Below are positions 1 to 8,059 of a DNA stretch of 64,000 bases, one piece after another; positions within the stretch are counted from its first letter, which is position 1; each line of letters opens with the position of its first letter. Made by a program: the position numbers and the translations under genes. The notes under the pieces were generated by a model. The model saw only the letters and a list, made by a program, of their open reading frames with translations. It was not told the origin of the DNA and searched no databases. Origin of the DNA: Pelagibius sp964472095 (GTDB lineage: Bacteria; Pseudomonadota; Alphaproteobacteria; Kiloniellales; Kiloniellaceae); the NCBI GenBank assembly GCA_964472095.1, contig CAYYIV010000008.1, positions 84,585 through 148,584 on the forward strand. The letters are read 5' to 3'.

Positions 1-524
1 AAACGGATTAGCTCGCCATCCATCCTTCTTGCAATCAGGTTTGAAATTGCGGGGGATGTTGGCGCGCCTTGGGGCAGCACACCGTCACACGTGCAAAGTT
101 GAGCAATGATCACTGCCCAATTGTGGGGAACTCTCAACGGGAATGCCTTCAGCGCACCGAGGACTCGTGGGAATGTGATTCTCCCAAAGAAATTTTCAAT
201 GTCGACACGCACCACAAACTCTCGCCGCACGTGCCGAGCGGCCATATCCTGCGCAGTTTTCCCCCAAGTATATGAGAACACGCAGGACCTGTTGTTGATC
301 ATCTCCGGTGTTAGGATCTTATCCAAAATTGCTCGCTGGATAATGTATAAACCCCTATCCGGAGATGTGATCAGCCTTACACCACCCCCGCGCTTCGGGA
401 GTTTAAACTTTCTGTATCCGGAGCTTTGACCCTTCTTTGTGAAGGCATAGAAGATTATTGCCTTCCGATTTACATTCAAGAGATCGGCAAGCTCCTGCAG
501 GGTCGCAAATGGGAGAGCTAGCAA
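1..524 (-). CDS. Retron-type reverse transcriptase, N-terminal 174 residues (3' end beyond window)
   Basis: Reading the minus strand from a TTG at 524 gives an open frame to the window edge. The TTG follows an in-frame stop directly and has GGAGG at 532-536, 7 nt upstream. Around residues 37-52 is the basic YRKFKLPKRGGGVRLI block, then IQRAIL (62-67). The first catalytic aspartate is in VRVDIENFFGRI (D108), and LPQGAPTSPAISNL lies at 150-163. The QGAPTSP..SN form is typical of retron and retron-like RTs, not of group II introns (QGG..SP) or DGRs (LG..TS). The YxDD motif and the C-terminal thumb would lie left of the window, so the exact class and any effector gene cannot be seen. G+C is lower than in the neighbouring chromosome, suggesting acquisition. 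It should reverse-transcribe a structured RNA encoded just upstream. Confidence 0.85.
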   Translation of the reverse strand, partial: MLALPFATLQELADLLNVNRKAIIFYAFTKKGQSSGYRKFKLPKRGGGVRLITSPDRGLYIIQRAILDKILTPEMINNRSCVFSYTWGKTAQDMAARHVRREFVVRVDIENFFGRITFPRVLGALKAFPLRVPHNWAVIIAQLCTCDGVLPQGAPTSPAISNLIARRMDGELIR

Positions 525-530
525 TCACAA

Positions 531-657
531 GCCTCCGGGCACTTTAAGCTTTGCAGCCGAGGATACGCATAGGCATCACTAGACGGTGAGCCTTGTGGCC
601 CAAACATTGTAAGAACATCGCAATTAGCACGATGCAGGTAGCAAGCACCCGGAGGCG
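531..657 (-). ncRNA. Candidate retron msr-msd RNA
   Basis: This non-coding stretch sits directly upstream of the reverse transcriptase on the same strand. It is bounded by a perfect 9-bp inverted repeat: GCCTCCGGG (minus strand, 656-648) and CCCGGAGGC (539-531), the arrangement of retron a1/a2. The a2 arm contains the RT's GGAGG ribosome-binding site. Inside are a 5-bp hairpin (616-620 with 630-634), which could be msr, and an 8-bp hairpin with one bulged A (571-579 with 586-593), which could be msd. A TATAGT box at 665-670 would start transcription at about 658, right at a1. I could not identify the branching guanosine with confidence, and an RNA this short is at the small end for retrons. 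Confidence 0.5.
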
Positions 658-664
658 AACGAAG

Positions 665-694
665 ACTATACAGCCGTGAATTGAATTTCAACAA
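665..694 (-). promoter_or_regulatory. Putative promoter of the retron RNA/RT operon
   Basis: On the minus strand TATAGT (670-665) is preceded by TTGTTG at 18-nt spacing or TTGAAA at 15-nt spacing. A 7-bp inverted repeat, TGAATTG/CAATTCA with an 8-nt loop, lies over the -35 area. The predicted start falls within 1-3 nt of the a1 repeat. Confidence 0.4.
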
Positions 695-754
695 TTCAAC
701 GTCGCCTTGATGAGGCGCTGCTGAAGCTGCCTTGGCGAGCCACGCACAATCGCG

Positions 755-1753
755 CTAAAGCTCCGTCACCGCCGCGCTGCCGCCTGGGCGGATGACCAGG
801 GGGTTGCGCAGCGGCCGCCCGAAGACTTCGGACTCGATCTCAAAGACGTCGTTCTCCTGCGCCCCCACGCCGTCGGTGAAGCTGAGGATCGCTGCACCGA
901 AGTAATGCACGTGGACGTCGCCTGGCCGGCGGTGCTGCGGGTACTTGAAATGGTGGTGCTCGAGATTCGCGAGGGTATGGCTCATGTTGGCCTCGCCGGT
1001 CGCGAAGGGCTTCTCCCAGATCACCTGGCTGCCGCGGCGGATGCGGGCCTGTCCGCGGATGTCGTCGGGGGCCGTGCCGAGCAACAGCTCCGGCCCGAAG
1101 GAGCAGGGCCTGAGCTTGGAGTGTGCCAGATAGAGGTAGTTGCGCCGCTCGAGCACGTGGTCGGAGAATTCGTTGCCAAGGGCGAAGCCGAGGCGTCGCG
1201 GGCGACCCTTGGGATCGATCAGGTAGAGCCCGACCAGTTCCGCCTCGTCGCCGCCGTCCTCGGCGAAGTCGACCATGTCGAAGGCCTGCTCCGGCGGTGT
1301 CACGATGCTGCCGTCGCCCTTGTAGAACCACTCCGGCGCGACGCCGAGAACACCCTCCGCCGGCCTGCCGCCTTCGAGGCCCCATTTGAACATCTTCATG
1401 GAGTCGGAAAGCGCTTCCTCGCCCTGCTCCGCCACCTTGCGGTGCATGGAATCGCGGGCGTCGGCACTGCCCAAGTGGGTAAGGCCGGTGCCGCTGACCA
1501 GGCAGTGCGCCGCATCGGGATGATCGAGCGGCGGCAGCAGGCGGCGCTCGGCCACCACGGCATCGTAGTCATCGAACTCGCTGCCGACCCGCTCCTCGGC
1601 CACCAGCGCCAGGCTCTGGCCCTCCTCAAGAGCGATCTGCGCGAGGTCATAGACCCGCTCCACCCCGTCGAGCAACTGCAATTGCCGGCCCGATTCGTCG
1701 GGCATGCCGACAACACGGGTGGCCTGTCGGCTGAAAAACTGCACCAAACGCAT
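755..1753 (-). CDS. AraD1/GguC-family protein (fumarylacetoacetate-hydrolase-like fold)
   Basis: The protein is 332 aa from ATG at 1753 (MRLVQFF...), with GGGA just upstream; an in-frame GTG four codons earlier is less likely. The N-terminal half has the LLDGVERVYDLA pattern of the AraD1/GguC family. The C-terminal third (PGDVHVHYFGAAILSF... NDVFEIE...FGRPLRNPL) resembles the metal-binding, FAH-type end of that family. Such proteins are found with sugar-acid catabolic genes and are thought to act as dehydratases or hydrolases of 2-keto-3-deoxy sugar acids. No sugar operon flanks this copy, so the substrate is open. It lies alone, about 100 bp upstream of the retron locus on the same strand, and is probably the native gene next to which the retron inserted. 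Confidence 0.75.
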   Translation of the reverse strand: MRLVQFFSRQATRVVGMPDESGRQLQLLDGVERVYDLAQIALEEGQSLALVAEERVGSEFDDYDAVVAERRLLPPLDHPDAAHCLVSGTGLTHLGSADARDSMHRKVAEQGEEALSDSMKMFKWGLEGGRPAEGVLGVAPEWFYKGDGSIVTPPEQAFDMVDFAEDGGDEAELVGLYLIDPKGRPRRLGFALGNEFSDHVLERRNYLYLAHSKLRPCSFGPELLLGTAPDDIRGQARIRRGSQVIWEKPFATGEANMSHTLANLEHHHFKYPQHRRPGDVHVHYFGAAILSFTDGVGAQENDVFEIESEVFGRPLRNPLVIRPGGSAAVTEL

Positions 1754-1863
1754 TTCCGTTCCCACCTGAGTTTCTTGGTCTTGTCGTCGCTTGCATGTCG
1801 ACGCCCCGTGCTTAGGGGGCCGGTGCGGCAGTCTAGATCACGGCGGCGGGAAGCTCCAAGCCG

Positions 1864-2466
1864 TCAATCGGCGGACGAGCGCGTCATCAGCAGGACCTCC
1901 GTGCTGTAGGGGTAGCAGGCGTGGGCGACGATGGGCCGCCGGTCGGCGACGCGGTAGCCGCTGCGCAGATAGAGTCGCAAGGCACCTGCGTTCTCGGCGA
2001 AGACCTGAACGCTGAGGCGGTCGCAGTGGGCCCTCCGGGCGCGCTCCAGGGCGATGTCCAGCAGGGCACCGCCGATGCCGCGGCCGCGGAAGAGCGGAAA
2101 GACCGCCAGGGCGTTCACGTAAAAGCTGCCCGGCACGCGATACTCGAGTTCGACCAGGGGGCGCAGCAACGGAGGAATCGCGGGCAACTCGGCCAGATCC
2201 TGCGCTCTCGGCGCCGGCAGGGTATAGGCCAACAGCATCCCGGCGATCTTGCCGTCGAGATGGGCCACCACGGCGTTGCGGTAGGAGAAGTTGGCGTCCT
2301 CGCGCGCCGCGCGCTCGGCACCGACGTCCAGGGCCGTGCGACCGTCACTGGCCTGCTGCGCCCAGAGGAAGCCGGGAATTCCCTCCCCCGCGATCTCGAT
2401 CAACTGGGCGAGCGCCCGGGCGTCGTCTTTGCGTGCATCCCGGTAGAGCGGTAACCATGCTTCCAT
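1864..2466 (-). CDS. GNAT-family N-acetyltransferase
   Basis: The protein is about 200 aa. ATG at 2466 (MEAWLPLYRDA) is preferred, with AAGGA 9 nt upstream; ATG 2475 and GTG 2484 are in frame. The acetyl-CoA-binding core is clear: VNALAVFPLFRGRGIGGALL (motif A, R/QxxGxG/A form), then a helix and VQVFAENAGALRLYLRSGYR near the C-terminus (motif B). It probably transfers acetyl from acetyl-CoA to an amine or amino-acid nitrogen in the cytoplasm. Neighbours give no substrate clue. It is transcribed toward the AraD1-family gene but a gap of about 110 bp separates them. Confidence 0.85.
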   Translation of the reverse strand: MEAWLPLYRDARKDDARALAQLIEIAGEGIPGFLWAQQASDGRTALDVGAERAAREDANFSYRNAVVAHLDGKIAGMLLAYTLPAPRAQDLAELPAIPPLLRPLVELEYRVPGSFYVNALAVFPLFRGRGIGGALLDIALERARRAHCDRLSVQVFAENAGALRLYLRSGYRVADRRPIVAHACYPYSTEVLLMTRSSAD

Positions 2467-2590
2467 CGGATACATTCCTTCCACCGAGCCTGCTGTGCCG
2501 ATGTCCGTGCCGCGCGGGCAGCGGCAAGTTCCTGGACAGCTACGCGTGGAGCCGCACCGGAGGTTTCAGGAAAAATGCTCTCCTACCTCG

Positions 2591-2628
2591 AAAAAGGAAA
2601 GCCCCGGGACAATGCCCCGGGGCTTTGT
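2591..2628 (-). terminator. Rho-independent terminator after the chemoreceptor gene
   Basis: On the minus strand an 11-bp GC-rich stem (AAAGCCCCGGG at 2598-2608 with its complement at 2616-2626, 7-nt loop) is followed by a run rich in T. It lies about 35 bp past the stop of the chemoreceptor gene. Confidence 0.75.
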
Positions 2629-2659
2629 CTGCTCCGGCGAGGCCGGATATCGGCGAAGG

Positions 2660-4342
2660 CTATGCCGCCTTGATGCCGACAATGAAGTTCTGCACCACTT
2701 CGCGCATCCGCTCGGCGTGCTTGGAGAGCTCCTCCGAAGCGGTAAGTACGTCGCGCGAAGCAACTCCCGTCTCACTGGCGCCACCCTTCACCTGAACGAT
2801 ATTGTTGGTGACGTCGCTGGTGCCGACCGAGGCCTGCTGGACGTTGCGGGCGATCTCGCGGGTCGCTGCAGCCTGCTCCTCGACCGCCGCAGCGATGGCC
2901 GTGGTGATCTCATCGATCTGCTGGATCACCGAGGAGATCTGGCCAATTGCATTGACAGCATTCTCCGACTCGCCACGCACACTGGAGATCTGAGCGGAAA
3001 TCTCCTCGGTCGCCTTGGCGGTCTGGGTCGCCAGGTTCTTGACCTCGCTGGCGACCACGGCAAATCCCTTGCCCGCCTCGCCGGCGCGCGCCGCCTCGAT
3101 AGTGGCATTGAGCGCCAGCAGATTGGTCTGCTCGGCGATGTCGTTGATCAGCTTCACCACGGCGCCGATCGAGTCCGACTGCTCGCGCAGACCGTTGATG
3201 ACGGCGGAAGTCTGGCTGGCCGCCGCCACCGCGGACTGAGCGACGTCGGTGGCGCGGGACACCTGTGAGGCGATCTCGCCGAGGGAGGCGTTGATCTCCT
3301 CCGTCGCCGAGGCCACGGTCTCCACGTTGGAAGAGGCTTCTTCGGCCGCTGCGGCGACCGTCGCACTCATTTCCTCGGTGCGCTGGGCGATCTGTGACAT
3401 CGAGGAAGCCACGCTCTTAAGCTCCGTGGCACCCTCGGCGACGCTGGACACCAGCTCCGCGGAGGCCGTATCGAAGTCGGATGTCATCTCCTCGATGCGC
3501 TTTGCGCGCTTCGCTTTCTCCTCGTTCTCCTTGGCCGCCCGCGCTTCCATCGCGCGGTTCTCGATCAGGCGTTGGCGGAAGAATTCCACCGACTTGGCCA
3601 TCATGCCGATTTCGTCGCCACGGTCCTGATTGGCTGTAGCATCGTCATAGTGACCCTCGGCGAGGCGGCCCATGAAGGCCGACATGCCGTTGATCGGCGA
3701 AGCGATCGCCTGCGACAGCACGAACCAGGCGGCCCCAGCGAAGAGCATGGCGACGGCGGTACCGCTCAACAGTACGATGAGGGTGATGTCGAAGGCGCTT
3801 TCCACGGCCTGCTCGTTTCTGGCCATCAGTTCGCCGGCCAGGCCGACCAGCGCGGTCAGTTCGGCATTGGCCTCGTCGAGCATGCGCTCGCCGTAGCCGT
3901 TGGCCTCGAGAACGCGTGCCTCGTCGACGGTCAGGGGATTGCGCATCAGGCCGATCTGCCGGGAGACGATGTCGTCCTGCCAGCGCGCGACCAGATCGCT
4001 TGCCGCATCCAGCAACCGCCTGGCCTCATCGACGGTCAGGCGCGACTGCAGCGATGCGAGCAGGTCGGCGTACTCGGACTTCGCCGTCTCATACTTGCCG
4101 ATGTAATCGCGGTTGCCGCTGAGCAGCAGGCCGCGCACCGCCGCCTGCTGTTTGGCGACCTCCTGGCGCATGGCCTCCAAATCGTCGGTGATCTGGCTGA
4201 TGCGCGCGGTGTCGGCAACGCGATCGCGAGACTCGCCGAGCTCATAGAAGGTCACGCCGGAAAGGCAGGCAATGATGAGGACCAGCGTCGCGAAGGCCGC
4301 GACCAGCTTGATCGAAATGCGGGTGTTGTTGACGATGTTCAT
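2660..4342 (-). CDS. Methyl-accepting chemotaxis protein
   Basis: The protein is 560 aa. A first membrane helix lies at about residues 11-30, followed by a helical periplasmic domain of some 160 residues (4-helix-bundle/CHASE3-like) and a second membrane helix at about 192-212. Then come a HAMP-like linker and a long signalling domain with the conserved hairpin tip (LINDIAEQTNLLALNATIEAARAGE..GKGFAVVA). There is no C-terminal CheR pentapeptide. It should sit in the inner membrane and feed CheW/CheA. The gene upstream (4360-4959) encodes an exported sensor-like protein 17 bp away on the same strand, so the two are probably an operon and may be receptor and soluble ligand-sensing partner. No che genes are in the window. 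Confidence 0.92.
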   Translation of the reverse strand: MNIVNNTRISIKLVAAFATLVLIIACLSGVTFYELGESRDRVADTARISQITDDLEAMRQEVAKQQAAVRGLLLSGNRDYIGKYETAKSEYADLLASLQSRLTVDEARRLLDAASDLVARWQDDIVSRQIGLMRNPLTVDEARVLEANGYGERMLDEANAELTALVGLAGELMARNEQAVESAFDITLIVLLSGTAVAMLFAGAAWFVLSQAIASPINGMSAFMGRLAEGHYDDATANQDRGDEIGMMAKSVEFFRQRLIENRAMEARAAKENEEKAKRAKRIEEMTSDFDTASAELVSSVAEGATELKSVASSMSQIAQRTEEMSATVAAAAEEASSNVETVASATEEINASLGEIASQVSRATDVAQSAVAAASQTSAVINGLREQSDSIGAVVKLINDIAEQTNLLALNATIEAARAGEAGKGFAVVASEVKNLATQTAKATEEISAQISSVRGESENAVNAIGQISSVIQQIDEITTAIAAAVEEQAAATREIARNVQQASVGTSDVTNNIVQVKGGASETGVASRDVLTASEELSKHAERMREVVQNFIVGIKAA

Positions 4343-4359
4343 CTTGGGCTCCGGATCTC

Positions 4360-4959
4360 TCAGACCTTGCCGGCGGCATGGCGGCGGCGCAGTTCCGTCA
4401 GGTTGACGTCCACCGTGATCGCACCGACCACCTTGCCTTCTTGGGCGATGGAAAGATTCAACTGGGCAATTTCGGTGCCCGTCTCCTCGTTGATTTCGAT
4501 TTCGTCAATGAAGACGGCATCGGGACCGACCTGGTAGGTCTTCTGCCACTTGGCCTCATCACCCTGCCAGAAGTCCGAGGTAATGGCGCTCTGGCCGGCA
4601 TTCAGCCCGGCGGCGTCCATCACGAAGATCGCGCTGAAGAGTCCCTGCGAATTCGCCTGGATCCGAGTCAAGTAGTTGGAGAGCGGGCTGGAGAGTACCG
4701 CGGTGATCAGCGGCTGGTCCTCGACCGCGCGCTCCGCGACCCACTGCTGGTCCAGTGCATCGATGCCGGCTTGACTGATGCCGGCATAGCGCACGTTGCT
4801 CGCTTCCAGCGTCATCAGGACGACCGGGGAACTGGACCACTGACGGACTTCATCGACCAGGTAGTCGCGAATCAGCCACTCGTCGGCCGTAGCCGTCCCG
4901 GACCAGAACAGAGAAAGTGAAACGATCGCCAGCCCGGCGATCCGACGCAGCTTTATCAT
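4360..4959 (-). CDS. Exported Cache-like sensor protein, operon partner of the chemoreceptor
   Basis: The protein is 199 aa with a Sec signal peptide (MIKLRRIAGLAIVSLSLF..., cleavage near ATADE) and no later membrane helix. The mature part (about 175 aa) alternates helices and strands and ends in the pattern GKVVGAITVDVNLTEL. That pattern is characteristic of the last strand and helix of single-Cache sensor domains, which normally form the extracellular part of chemoreceptors or histidine kinases. Here the domain is a free periplasmic protein. It precedes the chemoreceptor gene by 17 bp. It may be a ligand-binding partner of that receptor, whose own periplasmic domain looks helical. The family call is from pattern only. 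Confidence 0.6.
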   Translation of the reverse strand: MIKLRRIAGLAIVSLSLFWSGTATADEWLIRDYLVDEVRQWSSSPVVLMTLEASNVRYAGISQAGIDALDQQWVAERAVEDQPLITAVLSSPLSNYLTRIQANSQGLFSAIFVMDAAGLNAGQSAITSDFWQGDEAKWQKTYQVGPDAVFIDEIEINEETGTEIAQLNLSIAQEGKVVGAITVDVNLTELRRRHAAGKV

Positions 4960-5033
4960 CTCAACCTCGAATGGATCAGATCAGGTACTGCCGCTTGTAA
5001 CGATCAGCCATTAATTAACTGATAAGATTAGAT

Positions 5034-5062
5034 ATTATAGCTGCTTACGTGCATGGACTTGG
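5034..5062 (-). promoter_or_regulatory. Putative promoter of the sensor/chemoreceptor operon
   Basis: In the AT-rich 210-bp gap between 4960 and 5168 the minus strand has a consensus TATAAT (5039-5034). The hexamer 17 nt upstream is a poor -35 match. A small palindrome, GGAC-TTG-GTCC, overlaps it and could bind an activator. Confidence 0.35.
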
Positions 5063-5168
5063 TCCACTACACGTCACGGTCTGACAAATTCATTCGCCAA
5101 CGAATGGAAATATTCCTTCCACGCCCCCATTGGTCTTCTGCACAAACCAAAGGGCCGACCTGTCCGGT

Positions 5169-5420
5169 ATGATTATGAGACCGGAAGCGACCCGCGACAA
5201 TCGCGGCTACGCCTTTCGCCTCGTTCAAAACGCCTTTCCGGACTGGTCAGAGGTCGGCGACTGGCTGCGGGCCGCCATCGACAAGGCAGAGCAGAAGGCC
5301 GACAAGACGGCGGACTACGCCATCATCGACCGGGGCGCGATCCGCCTGCAGGTGCGCTATTTCATCGGCGCCACAGCTGCCATCGACATCATGGTCTTTC
5401 CGAAGAACACGCCGATCTAG
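5169..5420 (+). CDS. Small conserved-looking hypothetical protein
   Basis: The protein is 83 aa from ATG 5169 (MIMRPEATRDNRGYAF...); ATG 5175 is an alternative. Neither has a strong Shine-Dalgarno sequence. The sequence is acidic-helical, then beta-rich (RLQVRYFIGATAAIDIMVF), with no signal peptide or membrane helix. I do not recognise a family. Its end overlaps the end of the convergent antiporter gene by 4 bp. Codon use fits the host, which supports a real gene. Confidence 0.5.
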   Translation: MIMRPEATRDNRGYAFRLVQNAFPDWSEVGDWLRAAIDKAEQKADKTADYAIIDRGAIRLQVRYFIGATAAIDIMVFPKNTPI

Positions 5421-7930
5421 GGTTTGGCGCCGCTGTCGCCTTCTACCGTCCGCGTGTTCATCGCCTGACGGTCGCGGGCGACCTCGGCCAGCTTGGAGCG
5501 CCACTGCGGCAGGGAGACGCCGATCTCCTCGAAGGCCGCTCGTGGCAGGAACAGCAGGTGCGAGTAGCTGATCGAGCGCACCGCGGCGCTGCGCCGGGCC
5601 TGGTCGAGCAGGCCCATCTCGCCGAAGAAGTCGCCGCGGCCGAGTCGCAGACGCTCCTCGCCGAGGACGATCTCCACCGCGCCGCTGGCGATGAAGTACA
5701 TGCCGTCGGCGCGGTCTTCGCGGCGGAACACGAAGGCATCGGCAGCGAAGACCCGCTCCTGCAGCCGCTTGGCCACCCGCGCCAGCTCCGCCTCGCCGAG
5801 ATTGCTGAACACCGGAAAGCCGCGCAGCAGCTCCGGCGTAGTGACGCGAATGTCGACCGCCGCCACGGAACGCTGGCTTGCGTGCACGCTCTCGGCCTCG
5901 GAGCGAAGGTGTCGCGCGAGATCCTCACCGATGATGCCGGCCTGGCGCATCTGCTGGACCTGTTCGACCTCCTCCCGATAGGCATAGCGCTCCAGCACCG
6001 CGTGGTCGAGGTCGCGGGCGAACTTCGGATACTGCAGGCGCAGGGCGTCGAGGTGGCGCTCGACCTCCGTAAGGCGCTGCTTGACGATCTCGCCCAGCAC
6101 CTCGGCCAAGCGGTCACCCAGCAGGCCGGCCAGCCTGAACTCGAGGAATACTGTCAGTTCGAGCAGGATGATGCGGTTGATCAGCAGAGTCTGCAGGCGG
6201 TGGCCCAGGTAGGTGGCCAGCGGCCGGCTGATCCCGAGGCGCGAATGCAGGACGCTGATAAAGCGAAACCACCAGGTCTGGCGGTGCGGCCGGCGCGCGG
6301 CGCGCAGGTAGCCAAGGCGGCCTTCCTCGCGCGCGCCGTCGATCATGGCCTCCACGGTCAGCAGATAGCGATCGATCAGCTGACTCGACAAGCCGCCGCT
6401 CCAGTGCTGCTCCATCAGCAGGGACTTTTCCTGGTTGGCCAGGGCGATGAGGCCCACGGTCAGGCGTTCGCGGTCGCTCAGCTCCTCGGCGAAGGAGTTG
6501 TCCTCGGCGACCCGCGACAGCCGCTCGCTGTAGGGCCGCATGGCCTCATCGACCAGGTCGTCGGCGAGTTCGTAGCGCCCGGCGAAAGAGCGCAGGTTGG
6601 AGCGCACGCTGGATAGTGCCTGGGTCAACACCTGGCTGCGGAAAGCGCGGTCGACGGGCGATAGCTGGTCGAGCCCGAGCCAGCGCATCAAGACACTCAG
6701 CGTGGTGCCCTGGACCAAGAGGGTGAAGAGGGCGAAGCCCGTGGCCTGGATGGCGATGAAGCGCTTCACCTCCGGTTCGACGAAGGCGTTCTCAGTGACC
6801 GCCAGGGCCAGCGCCAGGGTGACCGATCCGCGCAGCCCGCCCCAGATGATGACGGTCTTCATCGGCGTCGAGACCTTCTGCACCACCCGCACTGCCGAGA
6901 GCAGCGGGAAGACCCCGAAAAGAATAAGCGCACGAGCGACCAGTGCCGCCACGACGGCGACCAGCAGGTAAAGCCCGTCGGCGAAGGTAAAGTCCTCCAG
7001 CAGGCGCGGCACCAGGATGGCCGCCAGCACGAAGACCAGGCTGGTTGCCCAGTAGGCGAGCTGCTCCAGGGTGTCGAGGCAGAACTTGAAGGTCTCCGGA
7101 TGAAAGCGCGAGCGGCCGACGGCGCTGAGCACCAGTCCGGCGGTCACCACGGCGACCACGCCGGAAATCTCCAGGTAGCTGTTGCAGACGACATAGACCA
7201 CATAGGGCGATGCTACAGTGATGGTGATCTGCGCACCGCGGTAGGCGCGCAAAAACGACAGCAGCGCGGCCACTGCCCGGCCGGCGACGAAACCGACCAG
7301 CACGCCGCCGTAGAGGCGCCAGGCGAGGCTCTCCGAGACCTGCACGAAATCCAGCTCGCGGCCGGTGGTGATCACCGCCAGAAAGGCGCCGAAGGCAGCG
7401 ATGGCCGTGGCGTCGTTCAACAGACTCTCGCCCTCGACCAGGCGGGTCAGACGCGCCGGGGCGCCGAGGTCGCGGAACATGGCGATGACCGCACTGGGAT
7501 CTGTGGTGGCCACGATGGCGCCGAACAGCAGGCAGACCACCAGCGGCATGGGGGCGACCAGGTAGACCGCGCCCCCGATCACGACCAGAGTGACCAGCAC
7601 GGCGATCACTGCCAGCAGCACCACCGCGACGGCATCCTGGGCCAGGCGCCGCACGTCGATGGTGATGGCACCCTGGAACAGCAGCATCGGCAGCAGGATG
7701 GTCAGGAAGGTGGCAGAGGAGACCGGAATCTCGATCACCATCTCCGCCACCAGATTGAACTCGTCGGTCAGCGTGGTACGCAGCAGCCACAGCGCCGCCA
7801 GGCCGATCACCACCCCGACCACCGCCATCACGACGGTAAAAGGCAGGCCCGTGCGGCGCGCCAGCGGCTGCACGCTGGCGACGACCATCAGCAGCACGGC
7901 CGTGGTCAGAACGATCTCGGCAATAGGCAT
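5417..7930 (-). CDS. CPA1-type Na+/H+ antiporter with C-terminal cyclic-nucleotide-binding domain
   Basis: The protein is 837 aa. Residues 1 to about 420 hold some 12 membrane helices of the sodium/proton exchanger family. The conserved patch ATTDPSAVIAMF carries the transport aspartate (helix 5 region) and is followed by EGESLLNDATAI. A long cytoplasmic helical region follows (about 430-690). A cNMP/CAP-type domain occupies about 700-820 (FPVFSNLGEAELARVAKRL...GDFFGEMGLL). It should exchange Na+ or K+ for protons at the inner membrane, with the C-terminal sensor likely gating it. The same layout is found in SOS1-like and bacterial NhaP-like exchangers. It is a single gene, convergent with the small gene to its left. 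Confidence 0.9.
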   Translation of the reverse strand: MPIAEIVLTTAVLLMVVASVQPLARRTGLPFTVVMAVVGVVIGLAALWLLRTTLTDEFNLVAEMVIEIPVSSATFLTILLPMLLFQGAITIDVRRLAQDAVAVVLLAVIAVLVTLVVIGGAVYLVAPMPLVVCLLFGAIVATTDPSAVIAMFRDLGAPARLTRLVEGESLLNDATAIAAFGAFLAVITTGRELDFVQVSESLAWRLYGGVLVGFVAGRAVAALLSFLRAYRGAQITITVASPYVVYVVCNSYLEISGVVAVVTAGLVLSAVGRSRFHPETFKFCLDTLEQLAYWATSLVFVLAAILVPRLLEDFTFADGLYLLVAVVAALVARALILFGVFPLLSAVRVVQKVSTPMKTVIIWGGLRGSVTLALALAVTENAFVEPEVKRFIAIQATGFALFTLLVQGTTLSVLMRWLGLDQLSPVDRAFRSQVLTQALSSVRSNLRSFAGRYELADDLVDEAMRPYSERLSRVAEDNSFAEELSDRERLTVGLIALANQEKSLLMEQHWSGGLSSQLIDRYLLTVEAMIDGAREEGRLGYLRAARRPHRQTWWFRFISVLHSRLGISRPLATYLGHRLQTLLINRIILLELTVFLEFRLAGLLGDRLAEVLGEIVKQRLTEVERHLDALRLQYPKFARDLDHAVLERYAYREEVEQVQQMRQAGIIGEDLARHLRSEAESVHASQRSVAAVDIRVTTPELLRGFPVFSNLGEAELARVAKRLQERVFAADAFVFRREDRADGMYFIASGAVEIVLGEERLRLGRGDFFGEMGLLDQARRSAAVRSISYSHLLFLPRAAFEEIGVSLPQWRSKLAEVARDRQAMNTRTVEGDSGAKP

Positions 7931-8059
7931 ATCCGGATGTCTTCCACCAGGGAACCGACGGCGGCGGCGAACTGCCGCGCCACGATCACGGCCCCAGGAC
8001 TACCTGTTTATCAAATTAAGCGGCTTTACACCAAGGCTGTGCGAAATCCCACCGGCCGA

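Noticed and set aside
106..429. Plus-strand open frames at the left edge
   Set aside because: They are antisense to the reverse transcriptase, whose protein motifs are unambiguous on the minus strand.
905..1909. Long plus-strand frame over the AraD1-family and GNAT genes
   Set aside because: High-G+C codon shadow; the minus strand encodes recognisable families with ribosome-binding sites.
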